A stretch of DNA of 10,731 nucleotides from DASUFH01 sp036274645. Its GTDB lineage: Bacteria > Acidobacteriota > Terriglobia > 20CM-2-55-15. The stretch is from contig DASUFH010000376.1 in NCBI GenBank assembly GCA_036274645.1, forward strand, positions 1 to 10,731, read 5' to 3'. Below are positions 1 through 7,091 of this stretch, one piece after another; the first letter of the stretch is position 1; each line of letters opens with the position of its first letter. The translations under genes were made by a program, and so were the position numbers. The notes beneath the pieces are model-generated. The model saw only the letters and a program-made list of their open reading frames with translations, had not been told where the DNA came from and searched no databases.

Positions 1-282
1 GCCGGCAACATTGGAACATTGCACGGTCCGTCAATTCACCGGGAGTTTGAACTCATGGCGGAGGCGGGCATGAAACCGGGGGCGATTCTTGTCGCCGCCA
101 CCCGGAATGGCGCCGCGGTGATGGGGCGCGAGCAGGACACCGGCGCGATCGAGAAAGGCAAGTATGCGGATCTCGTTCTCCTGGACGCCGATCCCACGTC
201 CGACGTGAAGAACCTCCGGAAGATATTTCGAGTGGTGAAGGGCGGTCAGTTCGTCCGTGTGGACCCGGGTGCCCTCCGCTAG
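1..282 (+). CDS. Amidohydrolase family protein, C-terminal fragment
   Basis: This is the last 93 residues of a metal-dependent amidohydrolase of the imidazolonepropionase/prolidase-like type; the start lies before the window and the stop is TAG at 280-282. The visible part opens with AGNIGTLHG, then a helical stretch (REFELMAEAGMKPGAILVAAT) and NGA. In this superfamily the residue just before the AGN-like segment is usually the metal-binding Asp (GTDAGN), so the metal site probably lies just outside the window. The end GAIEKGKYADLVLLDADP, followed by a V-KGG segment, is the typical return to the small beta-sandwich (composite) domain of cyclic amidohydrolases. The substrate cannot be told from this fragment. 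A TTG at 19 is internal and is not a credible start because the family match continues upstream. The next gene begins 63 bases on and seems to have its own promoter. Confidence 0.88.
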   Translation, partial: AGNIGTLHGPSIHREFELMAEAGMKPGAILVAATRNGAAVMGREQDTGAIEKGKYADLVLLDADPTSDVKNLRKIFRVVKGGQFVRVDPGALR

Positions 283-307
283 GCCGGGCGCGTTCTTCCT
301 CTGGTCG

Positions 308-335
308 TTGCGTCGCGGCCAATTCAGGTTATCCT
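308..335 (+). promoter_or_regulatory. Candidate promoter of the VTC-domain gene
   Basis: TTGCGT (308-313) and TATCCT (330-335) are separated by 16 bases and resemble -35 and -10 hexamers. Only 10 bases separate the -10 from the ATG at 346, and no Shine-Dalgarno sequence is visible there, so the transcript would be leaderless or nearly so. The match is moderate; support comes from the same arrangement at two other gene starts in the window (3942 and 7912). Confidence 0.4.
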
Positions 336-345
336 CTGGCGACGC

Positions 346-1044
346 ATGGACTACGCCGCAGTGGCTTCGGAAATGAAGTTTGTCGTGGATGAAACAACCG
401 CCACGGCAATCCGGGAGTGGGCTCGCAGGGAACTTTCCCCCGATCCTCATGCGGCCGAACCCGATGGCGATGGTTACGAAACGGCGAGTCTCTATTTCGA
501 CACTCCGCAATTCGACCTGTTCCACCGCCGGGGTTCGACCGGCCGCGCCAAGTTTCGTATCCGCCGCTACAATGGCGGTCCGGTGGTCTTTCTCGAGCGG
601 AAGATGCGGACGGGAGGCCGGGTCACGAAAAGGCGCTCGGAAATCCTTGAACCCGATCTGCGGTTGCTGCTGAACGATGGCGAGAAATGGGCGGGCCGCT
701 GGTTTGCCCGCCGCCTGACCAACCGTGGCCTCCAGCCGGTCTGTCAGATCTCCTACAATCGCATGGCCCGTGTCGGAGGCTCGCCGGCCCGTCGTTTGCG
801 GTTGACCCTGGACGGCTCGCTCGCGGCGGCGCCGATTCGCTCGATCGCTTTTCTGGATAGTCCGGGAATCCAGATTCTTCCCGGGGAAGCGATTCTGGAA
901 CTGAAATTCCCCGTCGATACGCCGGCCCTGTTCGAGGACCTGATCGCGCGATTCGACCTGAGGGTCCGTTCAATGTCGAAGTACCGCCTGGCTATCCGGG
1001 CTCTCGGCCTGGCCGGCGCAGCCGGCGCCGCCTCATCCCGATGA
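346..1044 (+). CDS. VTC-domain protein (polyphosphate polymerase-like)
   Basis: This 232-residue soluble protein belongs to the VTC domain family, part of the triphosphate tunnel metalloenzyme superfamily. The yeast Vtc4 catalytic domain makes polyphosphate from ATP inside a beta-barrel lined with basic and acidic residues. Visible family features are the N-terminal strand SEMKFVVDE (E9, K11), SLYFDTPQFDLF (49-59), AKFRIRRY with K69, R71 and R73, FLERKMRTGGRVTKRRSE (E84, K86, K95), a YNR strand (Y137, R139), the second acidic strand ILELKFP (E184, K187) and the C-terminal SKYRLA (K212). The tunnel set therefore looks intact. There is no signal peptide, membrane segment or SPX domain. The start at 346 is the only ATG upstream of the conserved first strand. 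The gene ends in a 4-base ATGA overlap with the DNA glycosylase gene. Bacterial members often sit beside CotH or DUF4956 genes; neither is here. Polyphosphate synthesis is inferred from family only. Confidence 0.88.
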   Translation: MDYAAVASEMKFVVDETTATAIREWARRELSPDPHAAEPDGDGYETASLYFDTPQFDLFHRRGSTGRAKFRIRRYNGGPVVFLERKMRTGGRVTKRRSEILEPDLRLLLNDGEKWAGRWFARRLTNRGLQPVCQISYNRMARVGGSPARRLRLTLDGSLAAAPIRSIAFLDSPGIQILPGEAILELKFPVDTPALFEDLIARFDLRVRSMSKYRLAIRALGLAGAAGAASSR

Positions 1045-1724
1045 AGTGTCCCGCCCAGCAGGAAATTCTCCGCTGTACGCGTTGCGCCCGCCTGACGGAA
1101 TACCGCGAGCGCGTCGCGCGTGAAAAAGTACGCCGGTTTCAACAGTGGGAGTACTGGGGGAAGCCCGTCCCGAGCTTCGGTGAGCAGTCCGCCCGTCTGC
1201 TCGTGGTCGGCCTTGCGCCTGCGGCCCACGGCGGAAACCGGACCGGGCGGATGTTTACCGGCGATCGCTCCGGGGATTGGCTCTACCGCGCCCTGCACCG
1301 TTTTGGATTCGCCAGTCAGCCCCGGTCCATCGATCGTCATGACGGACTGAAACTCATCGATTGCTATATCACCGCCGCCATTCATTGCGCTCCACCCGGC
1401 AACAAACCGCTTCCCGGGGAATTCGTCAATTGCCGGCCGTATATGGTCGATGAGCTTCATCGTCTCAACCGGGTCCAGGTCGTCGTGCCGCTTGGCCTGA
1501 TTGCGTTCAAGGCGTACTTCTCAGCGAGGAAGAGTCTCGGCCGGGATTGTCCGAATCCACTGCCGAAATTCGGGCATGGCCATGCGTTCACGCTGGACGA
1601 TGGCGTTCAGGTGGTTTGTTCCTATCATCCCAGCCAGCAGAACACGCAGACCGGTCGACTCACCGAGCCGATGTTCGACGACGTATTTCGGCAGGCGCGG
1701 GCGGCGATAAGGCGTGCCCGCTGA
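1041..1724 (+). CDS. Family 5 (UDGb-type) uracil-DNA glycosylase, Fe-S
   Basis: This 227-residue cytoplasmic base-excision repair enzyme would remove uracil, and probably other deaminated bases, from DNA. It is assigned to family 5 by motif A GLAPAAHG (57-64), which has Ala where families 1-4 carry a polar catalytic residue, and by motif B HPSQQNTQTG (H196). An Asp after the MFTGD segment (D75) corresponds to the Asp proposed to be catalytic in Thermus UDGB. Four cysteines fit the 4Fe-4S cluster: C12 and C15 in RCTRC, C116 in HCAPPGNKP and C131 in NCRPY. Length is normal for the family. The ATG overlaps the stop codon of the VTC gene, which indicates translational coupling. The last 22 codons overlap the 3' end of the opposite-strand GT87 gene, yet the LTEPMFDDVFRQAR tail looks family-like, so this end is probably genuine. 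Confidence 0.93.
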   Translation: MKCPAQQEILRCTRCARLTEYRERVAREKVRRFQQWEYWGKPVPSFGEQSARLLVVGLAPAAHGGNRTGRMFTGDRSGDWLYRALHRFGFASQPRSIDRHDGLKLIDCYITAAIHCAPPGNKPLPGEFVNCRPYMVDELHRLNRVQVVVPLGLIAFKAYFSARKSLGRDCPNPLPKFGHGHAFTLDDGVQVVCSYHPSQQNTQTGRLTEPMFDDVFRQARAAIRRAR

Positions 1725-3039
1725 AGTCTGTTCCGAGCGTTACATTCCCGAAGAGCACATAGAACATCGTTCCGCATAACAGGAGCGTTGCCCAGCAGTA
1801 GGCGCCAAAGGCCCGGGTCATCATCATTGCGTCGTGCAAGCCTGTCTTGTCGAGTGGGCCGCGCAGCGCCGACGTCAGCATGAAGATGGCGGCCAGTCCG
1901 GCCGCTGCCGCGGTGGCGTGTCTCAACCGGCGCGCGTGCGGGCCTGCCGGTTGGTAGCGGAGATATGCGGCGATCGTGGTTAATGGGATAATGAGCATGC
2001 AGAAGTAGTGCACCCAGGCAACCGGCAGAATGACGATGCCGATCATGGCCGCCAGAGACCATTCGAAGACCGTGCGGTAGCGTCCGGGAATAGTTACTCC
2101 GTGCCGCCAGACGAGGATCAACGCGACGAAGAGGCCAAGACTGATCATTTGGGCGATCAGCCGCGTCCAGCCCTGATCGTTGAGCGGCTGGAGCGCCGGG
2201 AAGAATGTGTTGATGTGGGTGAAAGAAGCCAGAAGGGACGCATTCTTGGCGAAATCGAGATTGGTCAGGTCGTTGAACAACGGATCGGATGGATCCGGCG
2301 GCCCCGAGGATGGCAGCGCGATCCGGGTCAGCCAGTACGTCCAGTGAGACACCGTCAATTGTGGGCCGATCGCCAGCATCGGGATCAAGGCGGCGCCCAA
2401 CCCGCCGATCACCACGCCCTGAAGCGCTCGCCACTCGCGACGGACAATGAAGTACGGAATCAGAAGCGCGGTGTAGACCTTCAACACCGTCGAAAAGCCA
2501 ATCAGCACGCCCGAACTGAAGCGGGATCCCCGCATGAACCAGTCCAGCGCGATCGCCGAGCAGGCGAACATCAGGATGCTGAGTTGGCCGCGCGTGATCG
2601 TGCCCAGTATCGGATCCGCGCACACCAGCAGCGGAAGCCAGACGAGCGTGGCGTCGATCGGCCGCCCGTCCGGTGTGGCGCAGATCAGCGCTGAGCGCAG
2701 TCCCAGCCCCAGGAGCGCAACAGTGAGCGCGTACCAGAGCGCCGCCGCTGCTACCGGAGGGAGAAGCGCGATGGGGGAGAACAGGACCGCAAAGGGTGGA
2801 GGGTACGTGTAATGGAGACCGCGGTCGTCCGTCACCCGGTACAGGTCCTGCCCGCCGCCCAGAATCGACCGGCCGGCCGCCATGTAGACCGTCGAATCGA
2901 CCAGCTTGACCGGCCGCAGCGCTGCCCGGTCTACCGTCACATATCCCAGTCCGGCGAGAAATACCGCCAGCGCGACCTTCCGGGCAAGGCGGCGGCTCCG
3001 GGACATCGCTGTTTCAGAGATCGTCCGGCCAGGCGCCAT
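1660..3039 (-). CDS. GT87-family (DUF2029) membrane glycosyltransferase
   Basis: This polytopic inner-membrane protein (459 residues) belongs to glycosyltransferase family 87, which uses polyprenyl-phosphate-linked sugars on the outer face of the membrane; mycobacterial PimE is the known member. Visible marks are an N-terminal membrane segment (about 21-36), the luminal Asp motif VDSTVYMAAGRSIL (D48), the diagnostic YTYPPPFAVLFSPIALLPP (78-95), RGQLSI (150-155), the GVLIGFSTVLKVYT segment (177-190) and about ten hydrophobic segments in all. Sugar and acceptor are unknown. The ATG at 3039 lies one base after the stop of the DUF4159 gene, so restart of the same ribosome is plausible; no Shine-Dalgarno is seen. 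An ATG at 3006 (residue 12) is an alternative start. The last 23 residues follow the final membrane segment and are read from DNA antisense to the glycosylase gene, which suggests a lost earlier stop. Confidence 0.88.
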   Translation of the reverse strand: MAPGRTISETAMSRSRRLARKVALAVFLAGLGYVTVDRAALRPVKLVDSTVYMAAGRSILGGGQDLYRVTDDRGLHYTYPPPFAVLFSPIALLPPVAAAALWYALTVALLGLGLRSALICATPDGRPIDATLVWLPLLVCADPILGTITRGQLSILMFACSAIALDWFMRGSRFSSGVLIGFSTVLKVYTALLIPYFIVRREWRALQGVVIGGLGAALIPMLAIGPQLTVSHWTYWLTRIALPSSGPPDPSDPLFNDLTNLDFAKNASLLASFTHINTFFPALQPLNDQGWTRLIAQMISLGLFVALILVWRHGVTIPGRYRTVFEWSLAAMIGIVILPVAWVHYFCMLIIPLTTIAAYLRYQPAGPHARRLRHATAAAAGLAAIFMLTSALRGPLDKTGLHDAMMMTRAFGAYCWATLLLCGTMFYVLFGNVTLGTDFSGHALSPPAPAEIRRRTSAR

Positions 3040-3040
3040 C

Positions 3041-3850
3041 TTAATGAGTCATTGCATGAAGGACCAGGTTGACGCCGAGACGGTAGGCGTCGAGAGTCAT
3101 CGGCGCAGGGTACGTTGGGTCGTCGGCATGTTCCCAGGCGTCACCCATGTCCATGTTGAACAACGCGACGACCTGCAGCCGTCCTTTTTCGTCGTAGATG
3201 CCCCGCCACGTGGGCGGCCCCTCCATCTGAACCTGTGTCTGGCCGTTGCCGTCAATATATAGATGGCGATGGCCCGGAACCGGCAGCCGCCGGTCGAGAT
3301 CAAAGAAGATGTGCATCAGCGGATCATCGTCCGGAATGTCCACGATGGGACGATCGGGGAAGACTTCTTCCATGCTGCTTTCAAAGATGGCCCAGTCCTG
3401 CTCGCCATGAAAGTCATCGACGATCAGAAAGCCGCCGCGGTCGAAGTACTTTCGCAGATTCCGAACCTCCGCGGCGGTCGGTGTCCAGTAGCCACGGCCA
3501 GGCTGCTGCATCCAGAGGAACGGGTATTGAAAGATACGATCGTCGGTGGCTTCCAGATGGCGGCTGTCTTCGGCGGTTTCGATACGGGTCAATCGGCGCA
3601 GGGCGTCGAAGAAGTGTTCGTCGGCCAGCGGGTAGTCGACCGCCCAGATCGGCTGGGAAATGCCGCGCGATCCGGCGCGCGCGTTCGTTGCATATTTCAG
3701 GCGGGCGATCTGGAATTCGGCATCCGGCATATCGCTTTCATCGTCAACGTCCGCGCTGCCGTTTTGTCCGCTTCCGATAGCGCCCAGCAGCAGACCGATG
3801 AGGCCGACCGCGGCGATTCGTAAACCCATTTGCCGTATGGTGTTTTGCAT
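3041..3850 (-). CDS. DUF4159 domain exported protein
   Basis: This 269-residue protein has an N-terminal hydrophobic segment (about 9-27, GLRIAAVGLIGLLLGAIG) without a lipobox cysteine, so it is either secreted or anchored by its N-terminus. The rest matches DUF4159, a glutamine-amidotransferase-like fold of unknown function: FQIARLKYATN (46-56), ADEHFFDALRRLT (76-88), FQYPFLWMQQPGRGYW (107-122), LRKYFDRGGFLIVDDF (132-147), GIYDEKGRLQVVALFNMDMGDAWE (217-240) and the C-terminal DAYRLGVNLVLHAMTH. No catalytic Cys-His pair is evident. The start at 3850 is preceded by an AAGG five bases upstream; a second ATG at 3829 is possible. It is the first gene of a two-gene operon with the GT87 gene. DUF4159 proteins often sit with MoxR/Bat-type membrane-protein loci, which are not seen here. 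Confidence 0.88.
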   Translation of the reverse strand: MQNTIRQMGLRIAAVGLIGLLLGAIGSGQNGSADVDDESDMPDAEFQIARLKYATNARAGSRGISQPIWAVDYPLADEHFFDALRRLTRIETAEDSRHLEATDDRIFQYPFLWMQQPGRGYWTPTAAEVRNLRKYFDRGGFLIVDDFHGEQDWAIFESSMEEVFPDRPIVDIPDDDPLMHIFFDLDRRLPVPGHRHLYIDGNGQTQVQMEGPPTWRGIYDEKGRLQVVALFNMDMGDAWEHADDPTYPAPMTLDAYRLGVNLVLHAMTH

Positions 3851-3867
3851 TGGCCTTTTCCCGGCGC

Positions 3868-3873
3868 AGTATA
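3868..3873 (-). promoter_or_regulatory. Candidate -10 box of the DUF4159-GT87 operon
   Basis: Read on the minus strand the hexamer is TATACT, 17 bases before the ATG at 3850. That would give a leader of about ten bases, which holds an AAGG near the start codon. No good -35 hexamer lies 16-19 bases upstream, so the call is weak. It shares a 91-bp divergent region with the promoter of the next gene. Confidence 0.35.
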
Positions 3874-3905
3874 TCCCAACCGTTCCCGCTCTGGTGGTAT
3901 CCCGC

Positions 3906-3932
3906 TTGCCGTTCGCATCGCGCCGCTATAAT
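3906..3932 (+). promoter_or_regulatory. Candidate promoter with consensus -10, probable leaderless start
   Basis: A perfect TATAAT (3927-3932) follows TTGCCG (3906-3911) with a 15-base spacer, which is short. The ATG at 3942 is only nine bases downstream of the -10, and a GTG directly precedes it (3939-3941). Transcription would normally begin about where that GTG-ATG pair lies, and there is no Shine-Dalgarno sequence. Confidence 0.5.
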
Positions 3933-3941
3933 CACCGGGTG

Positions 3942-5582
3942 ATGAAGGCTGCGCTTCTGGCTGTGCTTCTGTTGCTCGCGCCCTGGTCGATCGGGGCGCC
4001 GCTCAGGGAAGACACCGCGCTGCTGGAAGGCATGATCGTGGCGCGCGGGACCGGCGTGCCGGTTGCGCAGGCCCGGGCCCTTCTGACCAGGGTCAGTTCC
4101 ATGGATCCGGGTGAAGCGTTGTCCGCCATGACCGACGAATCCGGGAAATTCCGGATCGACCGCATTCCGCCGGGCGCGTATCGACTGTTTGTGGGTAATT
4201 TTGCGTACGTGCCCGCCGAATACGGACAGCGTCACTCCAGCCAGCCCGGGACGCCGATTATCCTCCGGGAAGGAGATTCGTTCACCGTCGATATGGAACT
4301 CACCCCGGCGGCGACCATTGAGGGGAAAGTGGTCAACGAAGCCGGCGATCCGGTTCCGAAGTATCTCGTCAAGGCGTTTCGAGCGCGCTACGAGCGCGGC
4401 GACCGATTGTTTACGGGAGGCGAATACGCGGTGACCGAGGAAAATGGTCGCTTTCGTCTCTTCGGCCTGACGCCGGGCTGGTATTTCATCAGCGCCGCTC
4501 CACCCGACGAATACGGTCCGCTGCCCCTGACCGAGGGCATTCTCCGCTGGCCCGTCTATTACGGTGGCAAAACCGAAGATAGCGCCCGCCCGGTCCATCT
4601 CGATCCCGGCATGGTGTTCAATGCAGGAACGCTTGTGGCCGAACAGGGCCCGCCCGTCCGTGTGCGCGGGCAGGTCATCAACGCGCAGACCGGAAAGCCC
4701 GATCCGGAAGCTCGAATCCTGCTCGGAAAGAAGCGGCGCGCCGGCGTGGAAACGACGGGACTGTCGACCGTCACTCTCAATACGGGTTTCTTTGAACTGG
4801 CCGGCGCGGTTCCGGGAAGCTACGTCGTCGAAGCGGTCACTCCGTTCCTGGCCGGAGAGTCGGCGTTCGAGGTCCAGAACGCCAATATCGATAACCTGAA
4901 GGTTCTCCTCCATTCGCGAGTCCATGTGACCGGCCGCGCGCGTGTGGACCCGGCGGTGGATCCCTCGGCCATATCCCTCGAAGGAATTCGGGTGGCGATT
5001 GAAGCCGGGCGCGCGACGATAGAGGCTGCGCTGGACTCCCGGGGGGGATTTATCCTGGCCAACGTTCCGGCCGGCGAATATCGGTTGTCGCTTTCCGGCG
5101 CGCCTGCCGGCGCATTTCTCAAGTCGGCCCGTTTAGGCGGAGTCGATGTTTTACACCAGCGTCTTCCCGTCGGCGGCCGGCTGGGCGGCGCTCTCGACAT
5201 CGCAATCGGTATGAGTTCGAGCGCGTTTGTTCCGATCACGCTCGACGCGGAGAGGCGCCCGGTTCCGGGCTCTGTGGTCGTGCTGGTTCCCGATGATCGA
5301 ACCAGGTTCGATCTGTACCGCAGCGCCATTACGGATACTGCAGGGAATGCGCGATTCGAACATGTGGTCCCGGGTGAATACCGGGCGTTCTGCTGGGAAG
5401 AGATCGAAGAGAACGCCTGGCTGGACCCGGATATTCTGGCCTTTTATGAGCGAAGCGGAACGCCGGTGACCCTGCACGAATCCGGAGTGGTCATTGCTAC
5501 GGTGAGCGTGAACCGTTTGTGGCCGGCCCCGATGACAGCCCCTTCGGGGTTCGAGGCGCCTGAGACAGCGCCGCAAAACTGA
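3942..5582 (+). CDS. Exported carboxypeptidase-regulatory-like repeat protein
   Basis: This 546-residue protein has a clear signal peptide (MKAALLAVLLLLAPWSIGAP) and then consists of five beta-sandwich repeats of the carboxypeptidase regulatory-like/transthyretin-like type. The repeats lie near residues 25-86, 122-190, 238-300, 325-385 and 430-485. Each closes with the hallmark P-G-x-Y turn: IPPGAYRL, LTPGWYFI, AVPGSYVV, VPAGEYRL and VVPGEYRAF. Such proteins are very common in Acidobacteriota and are thought to be envelope or surface proteins involved in binding or adhesion. No enzyme domain or TonB-dependent barrel follows, so it is a stand-alone repeat protein. The ATG at 3942 is chosen because the signal peptide begins there and a promoter lies just before it; the frame stays open upstream to 3660, but only as a shadow of the opposite gene. 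A run of seven G (5041-5047) lies within the coding sequence. The exact partner is unknown. Confidence 0.88.
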   Translation: MKAALLAVLLLLAPWSIGAPLREDTALLEGMIVARGTGVPVAQARALLTRVSSMDPGEALSAMTDESGKFRIDRIPPGAYRLFVGNFAYVPAEYGQRHSSQPGTPIILREGDSFTVDMELTPAATIEGKVVNEAGDPVPKYLVKAFRARYERGDRLFTGGEYAVTEENGRFRLFGLTPGWYFISAAPPDEYGPLPLTEGILRWPVYYGGKTEDSARPVHLDPGMVFNAGTLVAEQGPPVRVRGQVINAQTGKPDPEARILLGKKRRAGVETTGLSTVTLNTGFFELAGAVPGSYVVEAVTPFLAGESAFEVQNANIDNLKVLLHSRVHVTGRARVDPAVDPSAISLEGIRVAIEAGRATIEAALDSRGGFILANVPAGEYRLSLSGAPAGAFLKSARLGGVDVLHQRLPVGGRLGGALDIAIGMSSSAFVPITLDAERRPVPGSVVVLVPDDRTRFDLYRSAITDTAGNARFEHVVPGEYRAFCWEEIEENAWLDPDILAFYERSGTPVTLHESGVVIATVSVNRLWPAPMTAPSGFEAPETAPQN

Positions 5583-5600
5583 AGGACCGACGTTCCTTAC

Positions 5601-6017
5601 CTATTTCTCGGGTTCTTCACCCGGGGCTCCGGTGTTGGAAGATCCGGCAAAGAGCTTGGTCCCGTTCGGCAGCGTGACGTCGCGTCCGTTTGCGCGCAGG
5701 GCGCCATCTTTCGCCTGGTAGCCATCAACAATGATCTCGATGCCCGGCGGCACCGACTGCTTGGTCCAGCCGCGCTTGAGCAGCGCGTTGGGCGGTCCGA
5801 GTTCGATCATCCAGCTGACCACCTTGCCGTCGGCGCCCTTCACGTCCATGTAGATCCAGGCATGCGGATTGATCCAGTCCATCTTGGTGACGTTACCCCG
5901 CAGCTTGACCGGTTTTTTGGCGTCAAATTCCGCAGAGAACGCGTGGTGCGCCCACGCGTACGACGAAAGAGCAGTGAGGCTGAGAACAGCGATCCATATC
6001 CGCAGATGTGCGCGCAT
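5601..6017 (-). CDS. DUF6152 family exported protein
   Basis: This 138-residue secreted protein has a signal peptide (about 1-23) that ends in AWA, leaving HHAFSAEFDAKKPVKLRG as the mature start. The core carries the DUF6152 pattern: V-LRGNVTKMDWINPHAWIYMDV (37-59), VSWMIELGPP-ALLKRGW (67-84), a PG-x-V step and GYQAKDG (99-105). It probably forms a small OB-like beta barrel; its function is not known. The ATG at 6017 is chosen over the one at 6053 because the signal peptide begins there and AAGGAG (6024-6029 on the minus strand) sits six bases upstream. That site overlaps the TAA of the preceding gene, so translation is coupled. It is the last gene of a three-gene operon and converges with the repeat-protein gene 18 bases away. 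The conserved His pair at the mature N-terminus plus H52 could bind metal, which is a guess. Confidence 0.87.
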   Translation of the reverse strand: MRAHLRIWIAVLSLTALSSYAWAHHAFSAEFDAKKPVKLRGNVTKMDWINPHAWIYMDVKGADGKVVSWMIELGPPNALLKRGWTKQSVPPGIEIIVDGYQAKDGALRANGRDVTLPNGTKLFAGSSNTGAPGEEPEK

Positions 6018-6023
6018 GAAACT

Positions 6024-6030
6024 CTCCTTA
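6024..6030 (-). promoter_or_regulatory. Shine-Dalgarno overlapping upstream stop codon
   Basis: Read on the minus strand, TAAGGAG contains the TAA stop of the 6028-7086 gene and a strong ribosome binding site six bases before the ATG at 6017. It fixes the start of the DUF6152 gene and implies coupled translation. Confidence 0.85.
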
Positions 6031-7086
6031 TCTTCCCCGTCCGCCCCTTCCACGGGGGGCAGGCGATTCGGCCGTTTTGGCTTCTTCCGCCCGGGCGGCG
6101 CTCAAGATGTTTCGCAGGCCCAGGTTGCCTTCGTGACACGAGTACTCGAGAACCGGCTGGCTGTCGTCAATGGTGAGCGGCATGGCGAACGTCCATGGGC
6201 TAACCCAGGTCTGGGGATCTTCCACAGTCACAGCCCATCGGACCGTCTTAGGACCGACTCGGGTAAAGCGTTCGGTCAGCCGTAAGGTGGCGCCGTTCGC
6301 GCCACGGAATGCGTCATCGTCCCGGAAGTTCGTCGTCTCCACGACCAGCGTGTCGCCTTCCCAGCGGCCGCGCGCGTCACCCATGTAGGACCGGACGGCC
6401 ATGCTTGCGTGGGGCCGGCCGTCCAGTGGGATCAGGCGGGTTTCATGGATCATCTCGTATCGAATGGCGACGTAGTCGGGCGTCTGGAGGATCTGGTATG
6501 AGTTGCCGTAGATGGCCGGCATCATGGAGCCCGGCAGCCCCCGCGTGATGCACCGGTCATAAAGGCCGCGGTCTTCATAAGAATCTGACGGACCTCGCCC
6601 ACGCCGGGCGTCCGCTCGCGCTGCCGCGCGCGCCCGGGCTTCCGGAACCTGCGCGGGAACCTTGCCGTCCGGCGGATCGATGATCAGCCAGGCCTGGCTG
6701 CCATTGACCATGTTGAGGTCCTTCTGCCACCAGTCTTCCGGAGCGTGGAGTGGCCCCGCAAAAGATTGAACGGTCCGGTTCTGGGCGGCCTGCTTGATAG
6801 CGAGCAACTCCTCGCCCTTGATGTCCTCCAGCTTCCGTCCTTCAAATTGCGCCGGTCTTTCCAGCGGCGTGCCGTTTTCGCTGAGGTTCGAGAACCATCC
6901 CTGCAGGTCCGGGTCGCCCCACGGTGTGCGCGGAGTGACATACGGGCCGGCCGTTGACCTTGCGCCCGACGCGCTCGCCGGCCGTTCCTGAGCGAGCGAC
7001 GGCCCCATCGCGACCGGCGCCGCCAATACCACTGCGGCCAGACCAGTCCGTGTGAGCGCTTTGGCGGTGAGATATCGACGGTTCAT
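6028..7086 (-). CDS. Exported protein of unknown function, paralog of next gene
   Basis: This 352-residue secreted protein has a signal peptide (about 1-32) ending near SLAQ. I recognise the family by its patterns in Acidobacteriota but know no function. The mature start carries PRTPWGDPDLQGWFSNL (52-68). The C-terminal half has C179-xxxGLPG, YQILQTPDYVAI (197-208), ETRLIPLDGRPH (215-226), GRWEGDTLVVETTNF (240-254), LTERFTR, the VEDPQTWVSPW segment (288-298) and EYSCHEGN (C317). The gene upstream is a diverged copy with the same order of motifs, and the two cysteines correspond. This copy has an extra Arg/Ala-rich stretch (150-165) and a Gly/Arg-rich tail (345-352). The ATG at 7086 is chosen over the one at 7146 because of the signal peptide and AAGGAGG five bases upstream. 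It is the middle gene of a coupled three-gene operon. Confidence 0.87.
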   Translation of the reverse strand: MNRRYLTAKALTRTGLAAVVLAAPVAMGPSLAQERPASASGARSTAGPYVTPRTPWGDPDLQGWFSNLSENGTPLERPAQFEGRKLEDIKGEELLAIKQAAQNRTVQSFAGPLHAPEDWWQKDLNMVNGSQAWLIIDPPDGKVPAQVPEARARAAARADARRGRGPSDSYEDRGLYDRCITRGLPGSMMPAIYGNSYQILQTPDYVAIRYEMIHETRLIPLDGRPHASMAVRSYMGDARGRWEGDTLVVETTNFRDDDAFRGANGATLRLTERFTRVGPKTVRWAVTVEDPQTWVSPWTFAMPLTIDDSQPVLEYSCHEGNLGLRNILSAARAEEAKTAESPAPRGRGGRGR

Positions 7087-7091
7087 CGCAA

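Noticed and set aside
2008..2694. Plus-strand open frame of 228 codons opposite the GT87 gene.
   Set aside because: The translation is rich in Arg, Gln and Asp with no hydrophobic pattern, and it lies opposite clear membrane segments and the YPPPF motif.
3660..3941. Upstream in-frame extension of the repeat-protein gene to 3660.
   Set aside because: It overlaps the DUF4159 gene and would bury the signal peptide 94 residues inside the protein; the promoter at 3906-3932 also argues for the ATG at 3942.
3744..4925. Long minus-strand open frame (393 codons) opposite the repeat-protein gene.
   Set aside because: It runs antisense through a signal peptide and well-formed P-G-x-Y repeats, and its translation is Arg/His-rich with no recognisable domain. 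It is a high-GC shadow frame.
5539..5549. CCCC-TTC-GGGG hairpin as a terminator of the repeat-protein gene.
   Set aside because: The stem is only four base pairs, lies within the coding region and has no T-run.
5582..5598. AAGGA/TCCTT inverted repeat between the convergent genes as a terminator.
   Set aside because: The stem is five mostly weak pairs with a seven-base loop and no T-run on either side; not enough to call.
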